Shown: positions 55,286 to 64,000, counted from the first letter of the stretch. The stretch: DNA of 64,000 bases from Capilliphycus robustus (GCF_034932365.1 NZ_JAYGHR010000010.1:1-64000), one strand, 5' to 3'. Translations and numbers: made by a program. Notes: generated from the sequence alone by a model not told the origin.

Positions 55286-56497
55286 TTAGTAGGTTTCAAC
55301 GTGCCAACGGTGTTCTTTCTTCAGTTGCTTTTGGTATTCACCCCAATCAGCGCCAAACTTACTAGCGGCGGCAGACATTCCCTCATCAATACCGCCTTCC
55401 ATACCCTTCAAACCGCAAATATAGGTGTGGGTATTCGGTTTTTGATTCAACTGCCACAGTTCATCAGCATTTTCTTGAATCCGGTGCTGAATATACATTT
55501 TGCCACCATCTTTATTCTGTTGTTCGCGACTGATGGCATAAGTGACGCGGAGATTGTCAGGGAATTGACGTTGTAACTCTTCAAGCTCTTCTTTGTAGAG
55601 AATATTGGGAGTGTAGGCACAACCGAAGAATAGCCAAGCCAAACCTTTGAACTGATAATCAGGATTTTGTTCTCTTTCCTTAAACATCCGCCATAAGAAA
55701 GCCCGGAAAGGAGCAATTCCTGTACCTGTTGCCATCATAATAATTGTGGCCTCCTCATCATCCGGTAAGAGCATTTCCTTACCAACCGGGCCAGTAATGG
55801 CAATATCAGCACCCGGTTCGAGGTTGCACAAGTAGGAAGAGCAAACCCCATAAACGGTTTCACCTGTTTCAGGATGCTTATACTCCAGTTGGCGTACACA
55901 CAGAGAAACAGTCTTGTCATCAAGATGATCTCCGTGACGAGTTGAAGCAATAGAATAAAGTCTCAGCTTGTGAGGCTTGCCATTTGCATCTGTGCCTGGA
56001 GGGATAATCCCAATACTTTGACCTTCAACATAATGCAAATCGCCGCCGGAAAGGTCAAAGGTGAGGTGACGAACAGTACCTTCTCCACCCTCTTGAACTA
56101 ATTCTACACTAGACAGACACTTGCCAACAAAGGGATTTTTAGGCTTGTAGATGTTGACAGGAACTTCAGTATGAACTTTAGCTTGTGTCATGGGTTTTTT
56201 CTGTTCTCCAGACTGTTGACTCTGTAATCCATTTTCTGGTGTGGTGCTGCTTTGATCTGGGGAAGTTCCATCACAGGCACGAATATTAACGATCCGACCC
56301 CCCAAACGCGAAATCCGTCGCATTTCCTGATTCATCCGTTCATAAGGCACGGTGATCAACACTCTGCCACTACGACGAATGGGGTAAGTCTGTTGATCGC
56401 TATTTCCCCCTTGACGTATTCCCTCAACCTCAAAGACAAAGACCCGACTATTTGCCCCTGTCTTTGTCGCAACACCAGATCCACTAGGACTATACAT
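55286..56497 (-). CDS. petH: ferredoxin--NADP(+) reductase, large form with CpcD-like domain
   Basis: Transfers electrons from ferredoxin to NADP at the end of linear photosynthetic electron flow. 403 residues. Residues about 15-75 are a CpcD-type phycobilisome-linker domain (SRVFVFEVEGIRQGGNS...RSGRVLITVPYERMNQEMRRI), a hinge follows, then FAD (RLYSIAST) and NADP (MATGTGIAPFRAFLW) domains ending in the conserved VETY. An internal Met103 (MTQAKVHTEVPVN, codon 56189-56191) lies just before the reductase core and is the kind of site used to make the short FNR form in Synechocystis. ATG start. A tnpB element lies upstream, close to its promoter. Confidence 0.97.
   Translation of the reverse strand: MYSPSGSGVATKTGANSRVFVFEVEGIRQGGNSDQQTYPIRRSGRVLITVPYERMNQEMRRISRLGGRIVNIRACDGTSPDQSSTTPENGLQSQQSGEQKKPMTQAKVHTEVPVNIYKPKNPFVGKCLSSVELVQEGGEGTVRHLTFDLSGGDLHYVEGQSIGIIPPGTDANGKPHKLRLYSIASTRHGDHLDDKTVSLCVRQLEYKHPETGETVYGVCSSYLCNLEPGADIAITGPVGKEMLLPDDEEATIIMMATGTGIAPFRAFLWRMFKEREQNPDYQFKGLAWLFFGCAYTPNILYKEELEELQRQFPDNLRVTYAISREQQNKDGGKMYIQHRIQENADELWQLNQKPNTHTYICGLKGMEGGIDEGMSAAASKFGADWGEYQKQLKKEHRWHVETY
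56189..56191 (-). promoter_or_regulatory. possible internal start for the short FNR isoform
   Basis: The ATG at 56191-56189 (Met103) falls between the CpcD-like domain and the flavoprotein, at the place where the short respiratory isoform begins in other cyanobacteria. I see no strong ribosome site at it, so use is inferred by position only. Confidence 0.45.
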
Positions 56498-56689
56498 TGA
56501 TAAATTTCTCCCTTACAATACCGAGCGATTCACCTACAGAATGTGACATATAAATCACTTTAAGCCATTCTTAAGGTGGTGTTCTTCCACGAAATACCAC
56601 GACTATTATCCAGTAAGTGTAACTGCTCACTCAGACAAGAGTCGCTTTTTTTGTTAGACTTTTAATCATTTTACGGTAAATAGTGGACA

Positions 56690-57975
56690 GTAAGCTTACC
56701 CCCGACTAAAGTCTCGGGGCATTCGCACTAATCCGATATACGCTTCTAGTACCGAACATGATAGAGGATTGCGCGTTACAGGCAGGCTTACAGACTGCCC
56801 CACAATTGAAATCATCTTTGCGCCATTGAGATCTGCATCCCCTTTCCAACCACAATGACCACATTTAAAGTTCTTTCCATTGCGGTAAGACTTTCCTTGT
56901 TCTGGATGAATGTGTAAACACTTGTGGCAAGTTTGACTGGTGTATCGAGGGGAAACGGCAATCACTTCAACCCCAACTTTTACTCCTTTGTAATGAAGAA
57001 ATTGTCGAAGTTGGTAGAACGCCCAATTGTTAGATCGTCTGCGTTCAGTCTTGTTTCTGGGTTGAGTATTAGTTCTCTTTCTGATGCCTGTCAAGTCTTC
57101 CACAGCCACATTAGCAACCTGTTCGATAGCACAAGAAATGATTTGTTTGCTAATGTTGTGGTTTACCCAGGTTTGATATCGCTTCTCTCTACCAGATAGC
57201 CGTTTGAGGAGTCGTTTTGCTCCTTTTGTGCCTCTCTTTTGAACAGAAGCCCTTACCCGGTTAAACTTGTCTCGAACCCTTGTAATGCTTTCACCACTCC
57301 AACTTTCCCCCAAAGAAGTAACTGCAATATCACTGCGACCTAAGTCCACACCAATAATATTGTCAGTATTTTTAGGGGTTGGAGAGGTGTCTTTTATTTG
57401 GATATGGATGTATAGTTGCCCGTCACGATGTTTTGACAAGGTTGCTGATGTGGGAGTTTTCCCTTTCAACTTCCCTATCTGATAGTTTCCTAAAATTAAT
57501 TGAACTCGCTCTCGACCCTCTACCGTAGATAAACTAACCGTTTGATCTTTTTCTCTATAAGAGAAAATACGAGCGTCATAATCTGCTGATGTTGGTTTAA
57601 AACCCTTAACAGGCTTTTTCTTCTCTGCTGCTGTTTTACGGTTAGAAGCCACTCTAGCACAAGCTCTCACAGCGAGGTTTGCTGACAATTTAAACCGCTC
57701 TCTAACAGTTTGATAAACCTCAGCTTGAATCCTATTCTTGTTCTTGATTTTAGGATTGACGGTGCTATTGATATAGTTGCAAGCATCAGCAAATGCCCCT
57801 AAAGTTGAGTCAAGCTTTTTCGCCTGTTCAGGGGTGGGTTGAATTTTGCAAACTATAGTCAATACTTGTTCCATGCCTTGATTATATCACCCAGATGAAA
57901 ACTTGGCTTAGGCAACTAAAGTTGCTCGTGTCGCTACGGGTCCCCGCAATGAATTACGGGGCTTCCGCTAACCCC
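56690..57975 (-). mobile_element. tnpB-only IS200/IS605-type element between petH and cruG
   Basis: Right end: the tnpB stop overlaps a hairpin (CCCCGA 56700-56705 with TCGGGG 56714-56719) followed on minus by GTAAGCTTAC, as after the copy at 1-196. Left end: GCAACTAAAGTTGC (57912-57925) and CCCCGCAATGAATTACGGGG (57942-57961) form stem-loops before tnpB. No tnpA. The element sits between the promoter side of petH and the 3' end of cruG. Boundaries are approximate. Confidence 0.65.
56696..57874 (-). CDS. tnpB: RNA-guided nuclease TnpB
   Basis: 392 residues, complete. RuvC-like residues are Asp177 (IGVDLGRSD), Glu259 (VAVEDLTGI) and Asp346/Asp348 (DADLNGA); the zinc finger has CHKC (316-319) and CGHC (338-341). 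The C-terminal RDFSRG is encoded by the right-end hairpin itself. ATG start. Same subfamily as the partial copy at the start of the window; different from those at 52425 and 63935. The gene looks intact and could still be active. Confidence 0.93.
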   Translation of the reverse strand: MEQVLTIVCKIQPTPEQAKKLDSTLGAFADACNYINSTVNPKIKNKNRIQAEVYQTVRERFKLSANLAVRACARVASNRKTAAEKKKPVKGFKPTSADYDARIFSYREKDQTVSLSTVEGRERVQLILGNYQIGKLKGKTPTSATLSKHRDGQLYIHIQIKDTSPTPKNTDNIIGVDLGRSDIAVTSLGESWSGESITRVRDKFNRVRASVQKRGTKGAKRLLKRLSGREKRYQTWVNHNISKQIISCAIEQVANVAVEDLTGIRKRTNTQPRNKTERRRSNNWAFYQLRQFLHYKGVKVGVEVIAVSPRYTSQTCHKCLHIHPEQGKSYRNGKNFKCGHCGWKGDADLNGAKMISIVGQSVSLPVTRNPLSCSVLEAYIGLVRMPRDFSRG

Positions 57976-57997
57976 GGACTATTCCCCGTGAAACGAC

Positions 57998-59200
57998 TCA
58001 CTGGTCACTGTAAATTCGCCCTCGCCATTGAGTTGGCTTGCGGTTCGCCGAAACAAACAATCGCACCACCGCCAACGGGTCAGCAAATGGAGACAGCCAA
58101 AATATCCATTTTCCTTGAGCAACAGACAAATCGTAAGCTGAAGCGATCGCACCACACAAAGCAAACCGAACCGTGATCCAGAATAAATTTAAACCCAGTA
58201 AGACCCCGATCAAGGGATTGGATAAAGGTAAAAATCCCCAACATCCCAGACTCAACAACAAAATCGGTAAAGGTAAACCTTGAACTGCTAAAAGTAATCC
58301 TAAATCTCCCCACAGTTGCCCCACAGAGGAAGCATCCTTGAGATCCAGCGATCGCCCCCATCCAGACCAGGTATCCCAAAAACCATCATACATTCTGACT
58401 TTCAGTAAATTCGCCCCATCGAGAAACCCGACTTTAAACCCCTGAGCGGCTACATTACGAGCGAGAGTCACATCATCACAAAAAGAACGACTTGCACTGG
58501 TGTAGCCGTTCATCGCTTCTAGAACCTCACGCCGACAGAGAAAACATTGACCATTCGCCATCACCCGTTCCGGACTATTGGGGTTGGTATCCGGCGGCCC
58601 AAAACGATAAATCAACGTCATCAACAGTGCAGGTTGTAGCCACAATTCCCCCGGATATTTCAGAATAAACCGACAAGATAGAGAAATTAAATCATAACCT
58701 TGAGCGATCGCCGTTTGTAGGAGAGTTGCCGCTAAAGCCGGACTCGGTTGAGTATCTGCATCAATTCCCAATACCCATTCACTTTTTGGGGAACTGTGGA
58801 GAAAACCCGTGTGTAAAGCCCAAGGTCGTCCTACCCAACCGGAGGGCAAGGGATCATCGGTGATCAGACGAAATCGAGGATCACGCTGGGCTTTCGCCTG
58901 CACCATTTCGCGAGTGCCATCCGTTGAACAACTATCGACAATCAAAATTTCCCGTACTTCATAGCTTTGACGACTCAACCCCGATAAACAGGGCGAAATG
59001 CGTTCAGCTTCGTTCAAAGTGGGGACAACAATACTCACCGTTCCCAATAAATCAGGGGTTGGGGAATGAGGTTGCAATAGAAAACGACGGTTAAGAGCCT
59101 TAAATAAACGAGACAGAACAATAGCCGTAGCCGGAATTTGTACAATCAGGATCAATAAAGCCAGAGCGCCGATCCAGACAGATAAGAAGTCATTGGTCAT
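57998..59200 (-). CDS. cruG: 2'-O-glycosyltransferase CruG (myxoxanthophyll pathway)
   Basis: 400 residues. An N-terminal membrane helix (SVWIGALALLILIVQIPATAIVL) precedes a GT2-type transferase with VSIVVPTLNEAERI, the DxD-like GIDADTQPSP and a Q/RxxRW-like region, and three or more helices follow at the C-terminus. The fold and the neighbour cruF fit CruG, which adds the sugar to myxol in Synechococcus 7002. The first 30 codons after the stop side abut the tnpB element, and its C-terminal residues (RGRIYSDQ) look complete. cruF lies upstream on the same strand about 300 bases away. Confidence 0.85.
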   Translation of the reverse strand: MTNDFLSVWIGALALLILIVQIPATAIVLSRLFKALNRRFLLQPHSPTPDLLGTVSIVVPTLNEAERISPCLSGLSRQSYEVREILIVDSCSTDGTREMVQAKAQRDPRFRLITDDPLPSGWVGRPWALHTGFLHSSPKSEWVLGIDADTQPSPALAATLLQTAIAQGYDLISLSCRFILKYPGELWLQPALLMTLIYRFGPPDTNPNSPERVMANGQCFLCRREVLEAMNGYTSASRSFCDDVTLARNVAAQGFKVGFLDGANLLKVRMYDGFWDTWSGWGRSLDLKDASSVGQLWGDLGLLLAVQGLPLPILLLSLGCWGFLPLSNPLIGVLLGLNLFWITVRFALCGAIASAYDLSVAQGKWIFWLSPFADPLAVVRLFVSANRKPTQWRGRIYSDQ

Positions 59201-59503
59201 TGAAAATTGATTTCGCCCATTAACACTTCAGAAAACAGATCTCTATCAGAAAGAACGGATGGGCGTCAGTGCGAACACAGTAGAATTCTAGTCTTTCTCG
59301 GATAGAGTCAATCCGTTTTTCCGCTAAAAATCTGTTTCTTCTGAAGATGCTTGCAAATTTAGCACAGAAGGGGACAGGCTTACTAAAGAGGGACTCCAAT
59401 CAGTAAGGATGCTGTCGCCGGACTCTTCGCTATTAACAGAAAGACGATTGATTCATTGCTTGTCCCCTGACGTAGATAGAATTCCCCCCAAACAGATGCA
59501 GGC

Positions 59504-60448
59504 TTATTTTGCCAAAATCTCAGCCGGAGTGCGGGGAATGTCAGAGGGAGGCGAGTCAACAGAAGCAGGTTCGCTGGGCAAATCTTTGACAGTGGGTAAT
59601 GTCGGCCCGCCGGCAGTCCACCAGAAAACACAAGCCGGAATGACACCCAAGGCAATACTCAGACTTACCGGGAACAAGAACCGTGCATCTAGAGAAAAAA
59701 CCGTGATTGCCGCTCCGAAAACGAAGTTTGTCAAATAGACGATTAAAGGTAAAGTCAATTGAGGGCGAGATAAGACAATCGGGACTCGTCGCCACAAAAT
59801 AGCGCCAACACTCATAAACACAGCCGCCGTTCCCATCCATCCGATGAGGTTGCGGTAGGGCATTCCAAAAAATTCACCAACTTCTTGGAACTCCCAGAAT
59901 TTTACAGGAGCTTGACTCATTGCCGGATCGAGAACTAAATCCCAAGCCGTTAACAAAATAGCGCTCATTGCTAAAGCCGCCCAGTGACGGAACCAACTTG
60001 AACCGACAACCACTTTGAAACCTGTTCGGGCTAATAGATAACAAGTTAGCCCCATGTAAAACCAAGACAGGGGAATGGTAAACGGAACTAAGCCGCCAAT
60101 CTTATAGCCTAAACCACTGAGGTATTGATAGTGACCAAAGGGAAATCCGGTACTGGTTCCTAACAGTTCACTGCCCAAGGATAAGAACACCGCAGGTATC
60201 ATGAATGTAGCAGTTGCCCACAATCCTAGAGTTCGGTAAGCGTATAACGCAACGGCGATCGCACCAAAAACGATATAAGCAACTCCGCCACCTGCCATAC
60301 TCCACCCGAAAACCGTCTGGCCAAAGGCGGGTAAGTTAGCAATGATTTGGGGATTAGGTAGAACAATTAACAGTCCGGCCAAGCCAAACAGGGTTGAGAT
60401 TACATGGATAGTTAGAAAAAATCGTTCAGCAATTATAAGTTGCTTCAT
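59504..60448 (-). CDS. cruF: carotenoid 1',2'-hydratase CruF
   Basis: 314 residues from the ATG at 60448, where a GAGG lies 8 bases upstream; a TTG at 60460 is also in frame but not needed. It is a polytopic membrane enzyme (about eight helices) that hydrates the open end of gamma-carotene for myxoxanthophyll. Characteristic parts are ELLGTSTGFPFGHYQY, TAWDLVLDPAMSQ and the FEWF-like EFFGMPYRNLIGW, which contain conserved acidic and histidine residues likely to form the active site. With cruG it makes the myxol glycoside. Confidence 0.9.
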   Translation of the reverse strand: MKQLIIAERFFLTIHVISTLFGLAGLLIVLPNPQIIANLPAFGQTVFGWSMAGGGVAYIVFGAIAVALYAYRTLGLWATATFMIPAVFLSLGSELLGTSTGFPFGHYQYLSGLGYKIGGLVPFTIPLSWFYMGLTCYLLARTGFKVVVGSSWFRHWAALAMSAILLTAWDLVLDPAMSQAPVKFWEFQEVGEFFGMPYRNLIGWMGTAAVFMSVGAILWRRVPIVLSRPQLTLPLIVYLTNFVFGAAITVFSLDARFLFPVSLSIALGVIPACVFWWTAGGPTLPTVKDLPSEPASVDSPPSDIPRTPAEILAK

Positions 60449-60811
60449 GGAACTCCTCAAGAAAATGTAAAATTCAAATGACGCTCTTTATTAGTTTACA
60501 AATCTTTAACAAAATTAAATGAAAGTTGTGATTACTTCTGAGTGATCCCCATAAGCAATCACTAGACCCAAGTTGAACCCATGATCTTGATTTGCCTTGA
60601 TTTGAATCCCTTTTCCTGATCGGTTTTTTAGGGGTTGGCGGCAAATTAAATAAAATTTAATAATAACTCCCTAGATTCGCTTAAACAAAAGTTATGCAAT
60701 GGAGAGCAATGATTCGACAAAGTTGCCAACTTATGATATTGATCTGGATTTGAGAGCGAGGTATCCGAATCCACTAAAATAAGTGGAGTTTAATTGGGCA
60801 AGAGGAGAGTC
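60449..60811. other. intergenic region, divergent promoters
   Basis: 363 bases between cruF and the CofE-like gene, with both promoters. An A/T-rich run surrounds 60640-60670. A GAGGAGA ribosome site lies just before the start at 60812. Nothing else recognised. Confidence 0.4.
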
Positions 60812-61993
60812 ATGGCAAGTTTACTGATCGCAATCGTCACACTACTGGCAATCATCGCTATCGGCGGGTTATTAGCGATGGAGATTCGATATCGTCGTTT
60901 GCCTGGAAATGACCTAGAACTAACGTCTGGTCAGTGGGATCTCGCCCTCACTCAACCCAATCATTACCTGCTCGTCGGTCAAATGGAGTTCCGCAACCGC
61001 ACTCGGGGCTTTGAAATCATGGTACCGGAAGTAGAAGCCCAGGTGCAACTCCTGAGTGAAGCCAGTTTAGACAAAATTGAATTAAACACTCGTATTATTC
61101 CGATCCATCCCGATGCGCCTGCAAGAGCCGATAACTATTGGTTTGCCTATATTGTCAAGCGCAAACCCACTCAAATCAAAGTTTCTATCGAAATTCAGGG
61201 AGAAAACCTCGAACCGCTACAGTCCGCTTGGGTACAAATTCACTACATCACCTATGGCCCAGACGGACGCATTCCCAAAACCCGCCATGTGATCATCCCC
61301 TTACAATACCCCGATCCCCAAACTCCCACAACCCCCCGCAAAACGCCGGAATCCGAAGTTTACCCAATTCGCACCCATCTACTCACCCACCTCGATGATC
61401 CCGTTGAGATCGTTAAACGATACGTCTTACCTCATGCTCAACCTGGAGATGCGATTACAATAGGAGAAACCCCCCTGGCTTTGATTCAAGGAAGATTTCG
61501 CCATCCAAGCGATATTCAACCGGGATGGGTTGCCAAGCGCGTTTGTCAGTTCTTCCTACCGACTTCCAGTTTAGCCACGGCTTGCGGGATGCAAAGTTTA
61601 GTGGATATTGTCGGCCCAGCACGAGTTCTATTTGCCTTTATTGTCGGAGCAGTCGCGAAAGTCTTAGGTCAACCCGGAATGTTCTATCAACTGGCCGGAG
61701 AACAAGCCCGTCTGATTGATGATGTCACCGGAACCTTACCTCCCTATGATCAATTTATCGTTTTTGGCCCGGAAAATTCCCAGCAAGTTGTTGAACGCAT
61801 TCAACAAGAAACAGGTTTAGGGGCAGCGATTGTAGACGTCAACGATCTCAAAGCCGTTAAAATATTAGCAAAGACTTCCGATCTTTCCACTCACTTTCTA
61901 GAACAAGCCTTAAGAAGTAACCCGGCTGGCAATGCTGATGAGCGAACACCATTGGTTCTGATCCGTCCTCTGTCTCCTTCTGATCGGTGTTAA
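60812..61993 (+). CDS. membrane-anchored F420-0:gamma-glutamyl ligase-like protein
   Basis: 393 residues from ATG 60812 (MASLLIAIVTLLAIIAIGG); the preceding GAGGAGA supports this start over a TTG at 60794. The first 20 residues are a membrane helix. A middle region (about 30-160) of beta strands precedes the CofE-like domain (about 180-385), recognisable by TIGETPLALIQGRF, CGMQSLVDIVGPARVLF and GLGAAIVDVNDLKAVKIL. Cyanobacteria are not generally known to use F420 this way, so the glutamyl ligase role is uncertain; it may act on another substrate. It starts a plus-strand run with the GNAT and ruvX genes. Confidence 0.78.
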   Translation: MASLLIAIVTLLAIIAIGGLLAMEIRYRRLPGNDLELTSGQWDLALTQPNHYLLVGQMEFRNRTRGFEIMVPEVEAQVQLLSEASLDKIELNTRIIPIHPDAPARADNYWFAYIVKRKPTQIKVSIEIQGENLEPLQSAWVQIHYITYGPDGRIPKTRHVIIPLQYPDPQTPTTPRKTPESEVYPIRTHLLTHLDDPVEIVKRYVLPHAQPGDAITIGETPLALIQGRFRHPSDIQPGWVAKRVCQFFLPTSSLATACGMQSLVDIVGPARVLFAFIVGAVAKVLGQPGMFYQLAGEQARLIDDVTGTLPPYDQFIVFGPENSQQVVERIQQETGLGAAIVDVNDLKAVKILAKTSDLSTHFLEQALRSNPAGNADERTPLVLIRPLSPSDRC

Positions 61994-62093
61994 TTTGAGT
62001 CATTCCATCGTCAGGGGCGAGTTCAGTTTGATAGAGGGAAGATGCGTCAGTTCACGAAAAGCGTGATCAGTATAAAGACTATAGAAAAAAAAG

Positions 62094-63350
62094 ATGACTT
62101 TATCCCTATCCCCAAATTCAAATCAAGTGACTATCCGGCCCTTTCAGTATCGTGACCTGGATCAAATCGAACGGTTGTGCCAGCAAGCTTTATCGGATGT
62201 TGCCGTCAATCCTGAAACAGACAGTTCAAGTTTAGCAGCCTACGACATTCAAAAGCTTCGTCGTTGGTACGGATTCCTAAAATTCTTAAGTTGGTTTCCC
62301 AACCCCTGTCAACACCTGTTTAATATTCTCGTTGCAGAACAAGAGGATCAAGTTCGGGGCGTGATCAAAGTCTCGCCGTTTAACCTGACCCGTAGTACCT
62401 GGCGAGTCGAACAAGTGGCGGTTGATCCCGTTAGTGACCTCAATAGCATTGGCTCTCAACTGCTCCGTCATTGCTTTGAAAGTATTTGGGAAGCCCGCAA
62501 TTGGTTAGTGGAAGTCAACGTTAATGATAAGGCAAATATTGCCCTCTATCGCCAAAACGGATTTCAACGTCTGGCTCAAATTACCTATTGGTCTGTTGAA
62601 GCCGAACTCCTCCAACAACTTGCTGTTACCCAACCGGATCTTCCCAACCTACTCCCGGTGAGTAATGCGGATGCTCAACTGCTTTATCAGTTAGATACAG
62701 CATCGATGCACCCCTTTGTGCGACAGGTGTTTGATCGTCACATCACCGATTTTAAATCCAGTGTTTTGGGAGCGCTGATGGATGGATTGAAACAATGGCT
62801 CAATCATACCGAACACATTAGCGGTTATGTCTTTGAACCGCAACGTAAAGCCGCCATTGGTTATTTCCAAGTTCAACTCTCACGGGATGGACGTCAACCC
62901 CATTTTGCCGAGTTAACTGTTAATCCGTCCTACACTTGGCTTTATCCCGAACTGCTGGCTCAAATTGCCCATCTGACTCACGAATTTCCCCCCCAATCCT
63001 TGCGACTCAGCTCGGCGGACTATTTACCCGAACGGGAAGCCTATTTTGAAAAAATGGGCGTGACTCGCATCGAACACAGCCTGTTGATGTCTCGGTCGGT
63101 TTGGCATAAAGTTCGAGAATCTAAGCTCTCCTTAGAAGGTTTACAACTGTCGGATGTGCTGCAAAGCTTGCAACCTTCTCGTAAACCAGTACCGAGTCGG
63201 ATCTCTTGGTTAGGGCCAATGAATCATCCCTCCCCCTCGGATCGCAATTCTAACGTTTCAGACACTCTCAGTGGACAATCCAATGCCATCTCTGAACAGT
63301 CTGAGTTCGACAGTCCAAACAAACCCACCGAACAACAGTCTGATTATTAG
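62094..63350 (+). CDS. GNAT-family N-acetyltransferase
   Basis: 418 residues. The N-terminal 170 residues form a GNAT fold: RPFQYRDLDQIERLC, a beta strand ILVAEQEDQVRGVIKVSPF, the acetyl-CoA loop region EQVAVDPVSDLNSIGSQLLRHCF and EVNVNDKANIALYRQNGFQRL. Residues about 180-340 could be a second, degenerate GNAT-like copy (AAIGYFQVQLSR, FAELTVNPSYTW). The last 60 residues are polar and probably disordered. The acceptor is unknown. It is followed after 15 bases by ruvX, so the two are one transcript. Confidence 0.8.
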   Translation: MTLSLSPNSNQVTIRPFQYRDLDQIERLCQQALSDVAVNPETDSSSLAAYDIQKLRRWYGFLKFLSWFPNPCQHLFNILVAEQEDQVRGVIKVSPFNLTRSTWRVEQVAVDPVSDLNSIGSQLLRHCFESIWEARNWLVEVNVNDKANIALYRQNGFQRLAQITYWSVEAELLQQLAVTQPDLPNLLPVSNADAQLLYQLDTASMHPFVRQVFDRHITDFKSSVLGALMDGLKQWLNHTEHISGYVFEPQRKAAIGYFQVQLSRDGRQPHFAELTVNPSYTWLYPELLAQIAHLTHEFPPQSLRLSSADYLPEREAYFEKMGVTRIEHSLLMSRSVWHKVRESKLSLEGLQLSDVLQSLQPSRKPVPSRISWLGPMNHPSPSDRNSNVSDTLSGQSNAISEQSEFDSPNKPTEQQSDY

Positions 63351-63365
63351 TCCAAAGGATAGATT

Positions 63366-63815
63366 ATGAGTGAAAACTCCTCACCTCAATTCGTTTCCGC
63401 CCTGGGGCTAGATGTGGGTCAGAAGCGGATTGGGGTTGCAGGTTGTGATGGTTTGGGATTGATGGCAACGGGTTTAATGACCCTTAAACGCAGTACCTTT
63501 GATCAAGATGTCGCCCAACTGCGAAAATTAGTCCAAGAAAGACGAGTCCAAGTTCTAGTCGTTGGTTTACCCTATTCGATGAATGGAACTATAGGGATGC
63601 AAGCGCGAAAAGTTCAAAGATATGCAACCGGACTATCGCAAAGCCTGGAGTTACCCCTAGAGTATATTGATGAACGTCTGACCTCCTTCCAAGCTGAACA
63701 AATGCTCAGAGATGCCAATATTTCGCCATCTCGCAATAAAGCACTGATTGATCGCAAAGCTGCGGCTATCATTTTGCAACAATGGTTAGACCAACGGCTC
63801 AGACAGAACCCGTAA
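63366..63815 (+). CDS. ruvX: pre-16S rRNA nuclease/Holliday junction resolvase-like YqgF (RuvX)
   Basis: 149 residues. RNase H-like fold: ALGLDVGQKRIGVA (Asp16), VLVVGLPYSMNGTIG, YIDERLTSFQAEQML and the C-terminal DRKAAAIILQQWLD. Family members process the 5' end of 16S rRNA in E. coli and were first annotated as putative Holliday junction resolvases. An AAGGAT ribosome site precedes the ATG. Last gene before the final tnpB element. Confidence 0.92.
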   Translation: MSENSSPQFVSALGLDVGQKRIGVAGCDGLGLMATGLMTLKRSTFDQDVAQLRKLVQERRVQVLVVGLPYSMNGTIGMQARKVQRYATGLSQSLELPLEYIDERLTSFQAEQMLRDANISPSRNKALIDRKAAAIILQQWLDQRLRQNP

Positions 63816-63894
63816 ATGCCGAGTGAGTTGCGAGCGTGTAGCTCTGGACTTGCACAACTGATTTGTAGAGCAGTAACTTAGTAGACGATTTATG

Positions 63895-64000
63895 GTACAA
63901 AACGGTACTATCTGTAAGATCAGATAATAGATCTATGCAACGAGCCTATCATACCAAGTTAAAACTGAACAACAAACAGAAGACTTTAATGGCGACCCAC
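63895..64000 (+). mobile_element. left end of a tnpB element cut by the window edge
   Basis: Before the tnpB start, TGGTACAAAACGGTACTA and the hairpin ATCTG/CAGAT (63910-63925) occupy the place of the element left end; a similar but shorter TGGTAACGTATCA lies before the copy at 52425. The element continues beyond the window. Confidence 0.55.
63935..64000 (+). CDS. tnpB: RNA-guided nuclease TnpB, N-terminal end only
   Basis: The last 66 bases open a frame: MQRAYHTKLKLNNKQKTLMA and then TH at the edge. This matches the start of the complete copy at 52425 (MQRALKTKLKLNNRQKTLMA, then TH) in 19 of 22 positions, so they are the same subfamily. It lies 120 bases after ruvX on the same strand. The rest is outside the window. 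Confidence 0.85.
   Translation, partial: MQRAYHTKLKLNNKQKTLMATH

Overview
This is a 64 kb piece of a cyanobacterial chromosome. The evidence is the gene content: photosystem I subunit PsaK, ferredoxin-NADP reductase with an N-terminal phycobilisome-linker domain (petH), a CpcS/CpeS-type phycobiliprotein lyase, cruF and cruG for myxoxanthophyll, a GUN4-domain protein, a TIC236/TamB-like giant protein, frequent GCGATCGC (HIP1) octamers and heptameric STRR repeats. The repeats, pentapeptide genes, TnpB elements and toxin-antitoxin debris suggest a filamentous, Oscillatoriales-like genome; the species cannot be fixed from the window alone.

Layout. 1-243 is the tail of a tnpB insertion element, directly upstream of glgB (296-2608). 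2639-7637 is a signalling pair on the minus strand: a dCache hybrid histidine kinase, then a REC-LOV-PAS-GGDEF protein. 7752-9335 holds a site-2 protease and psaK; trpF follows on plus. 10217-10652 is a decayed antitoxin/toxin pair. 10739-14598 (minus) carries a two-subunit sodium/solute symporter and ilvD. 14941-17804 (plus) has two related pentapeptide-repeat genes and an RNase D-like exonuclease. 17902-22740 (minus) has pgsA, an exopolysaccharide-type sugar transferase, and an uncharacterised pair (actin/Hsp70-fold ATPase plus coiled-coil protein). 22868-25738 (plus) has a SyCRP1-like regulator, a DUF2232 membrane protein and cobT, with a heptamer array before cobT. 27000-28648 has the phycobiliprotein lyase and an orphan Tat/lipoprotein solute-binding protein, followed by six tandem 68-bp repeats.

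29057-36875 is a second signalling block: a GGDEF-EAL protein whose Cache domain lacks membrane anchors, an SbcD-like nuclease, a CBS plus MCP-like soluble protein, and a hybrid kinase whose GAF domain carries both cysteine positions of DXCF cyanobacteriochromes. A cobalamin riboswitch then controls a cbiX chelatase gene (36970-38098). 38331-44420 holds a minimal GUN4 protein, two secreted proteins, thioredoxin, fabG, a second heptamer array, and a CIRCE-controlled groEL2, with cutA and a pentapeptide gene on minus. 45005-45686 is degraded TnpB-type element sequence in front of the 2101-residue TamB/TIC236 homologue. 52058-55105 is a scrap-yard: gene fragments around an intact tnpB, an intact RHH/PIN toxin-antitoxin pair, and LuxR and DJ-1/PfpI remnants. 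55286-60448 (minus) has petH, another tnpB element, cruG and cruF. 60812-63815 (plus) has a CofE-like membrane protein, a GNAT protein and ruvX; the window ends inside another tnpB.

Themes: at least three multi-domain light/small-molecule/c-di-GMP sensors, tetrapyrrole and B12 metabolism (cobT, cbiX plus riboswitch, GUN4), carotenoid and photosynthetic electron transport genes, and four tnpB-only elements without a visible tnpA. No CRISPR array, rRNA or tRNA was seen.
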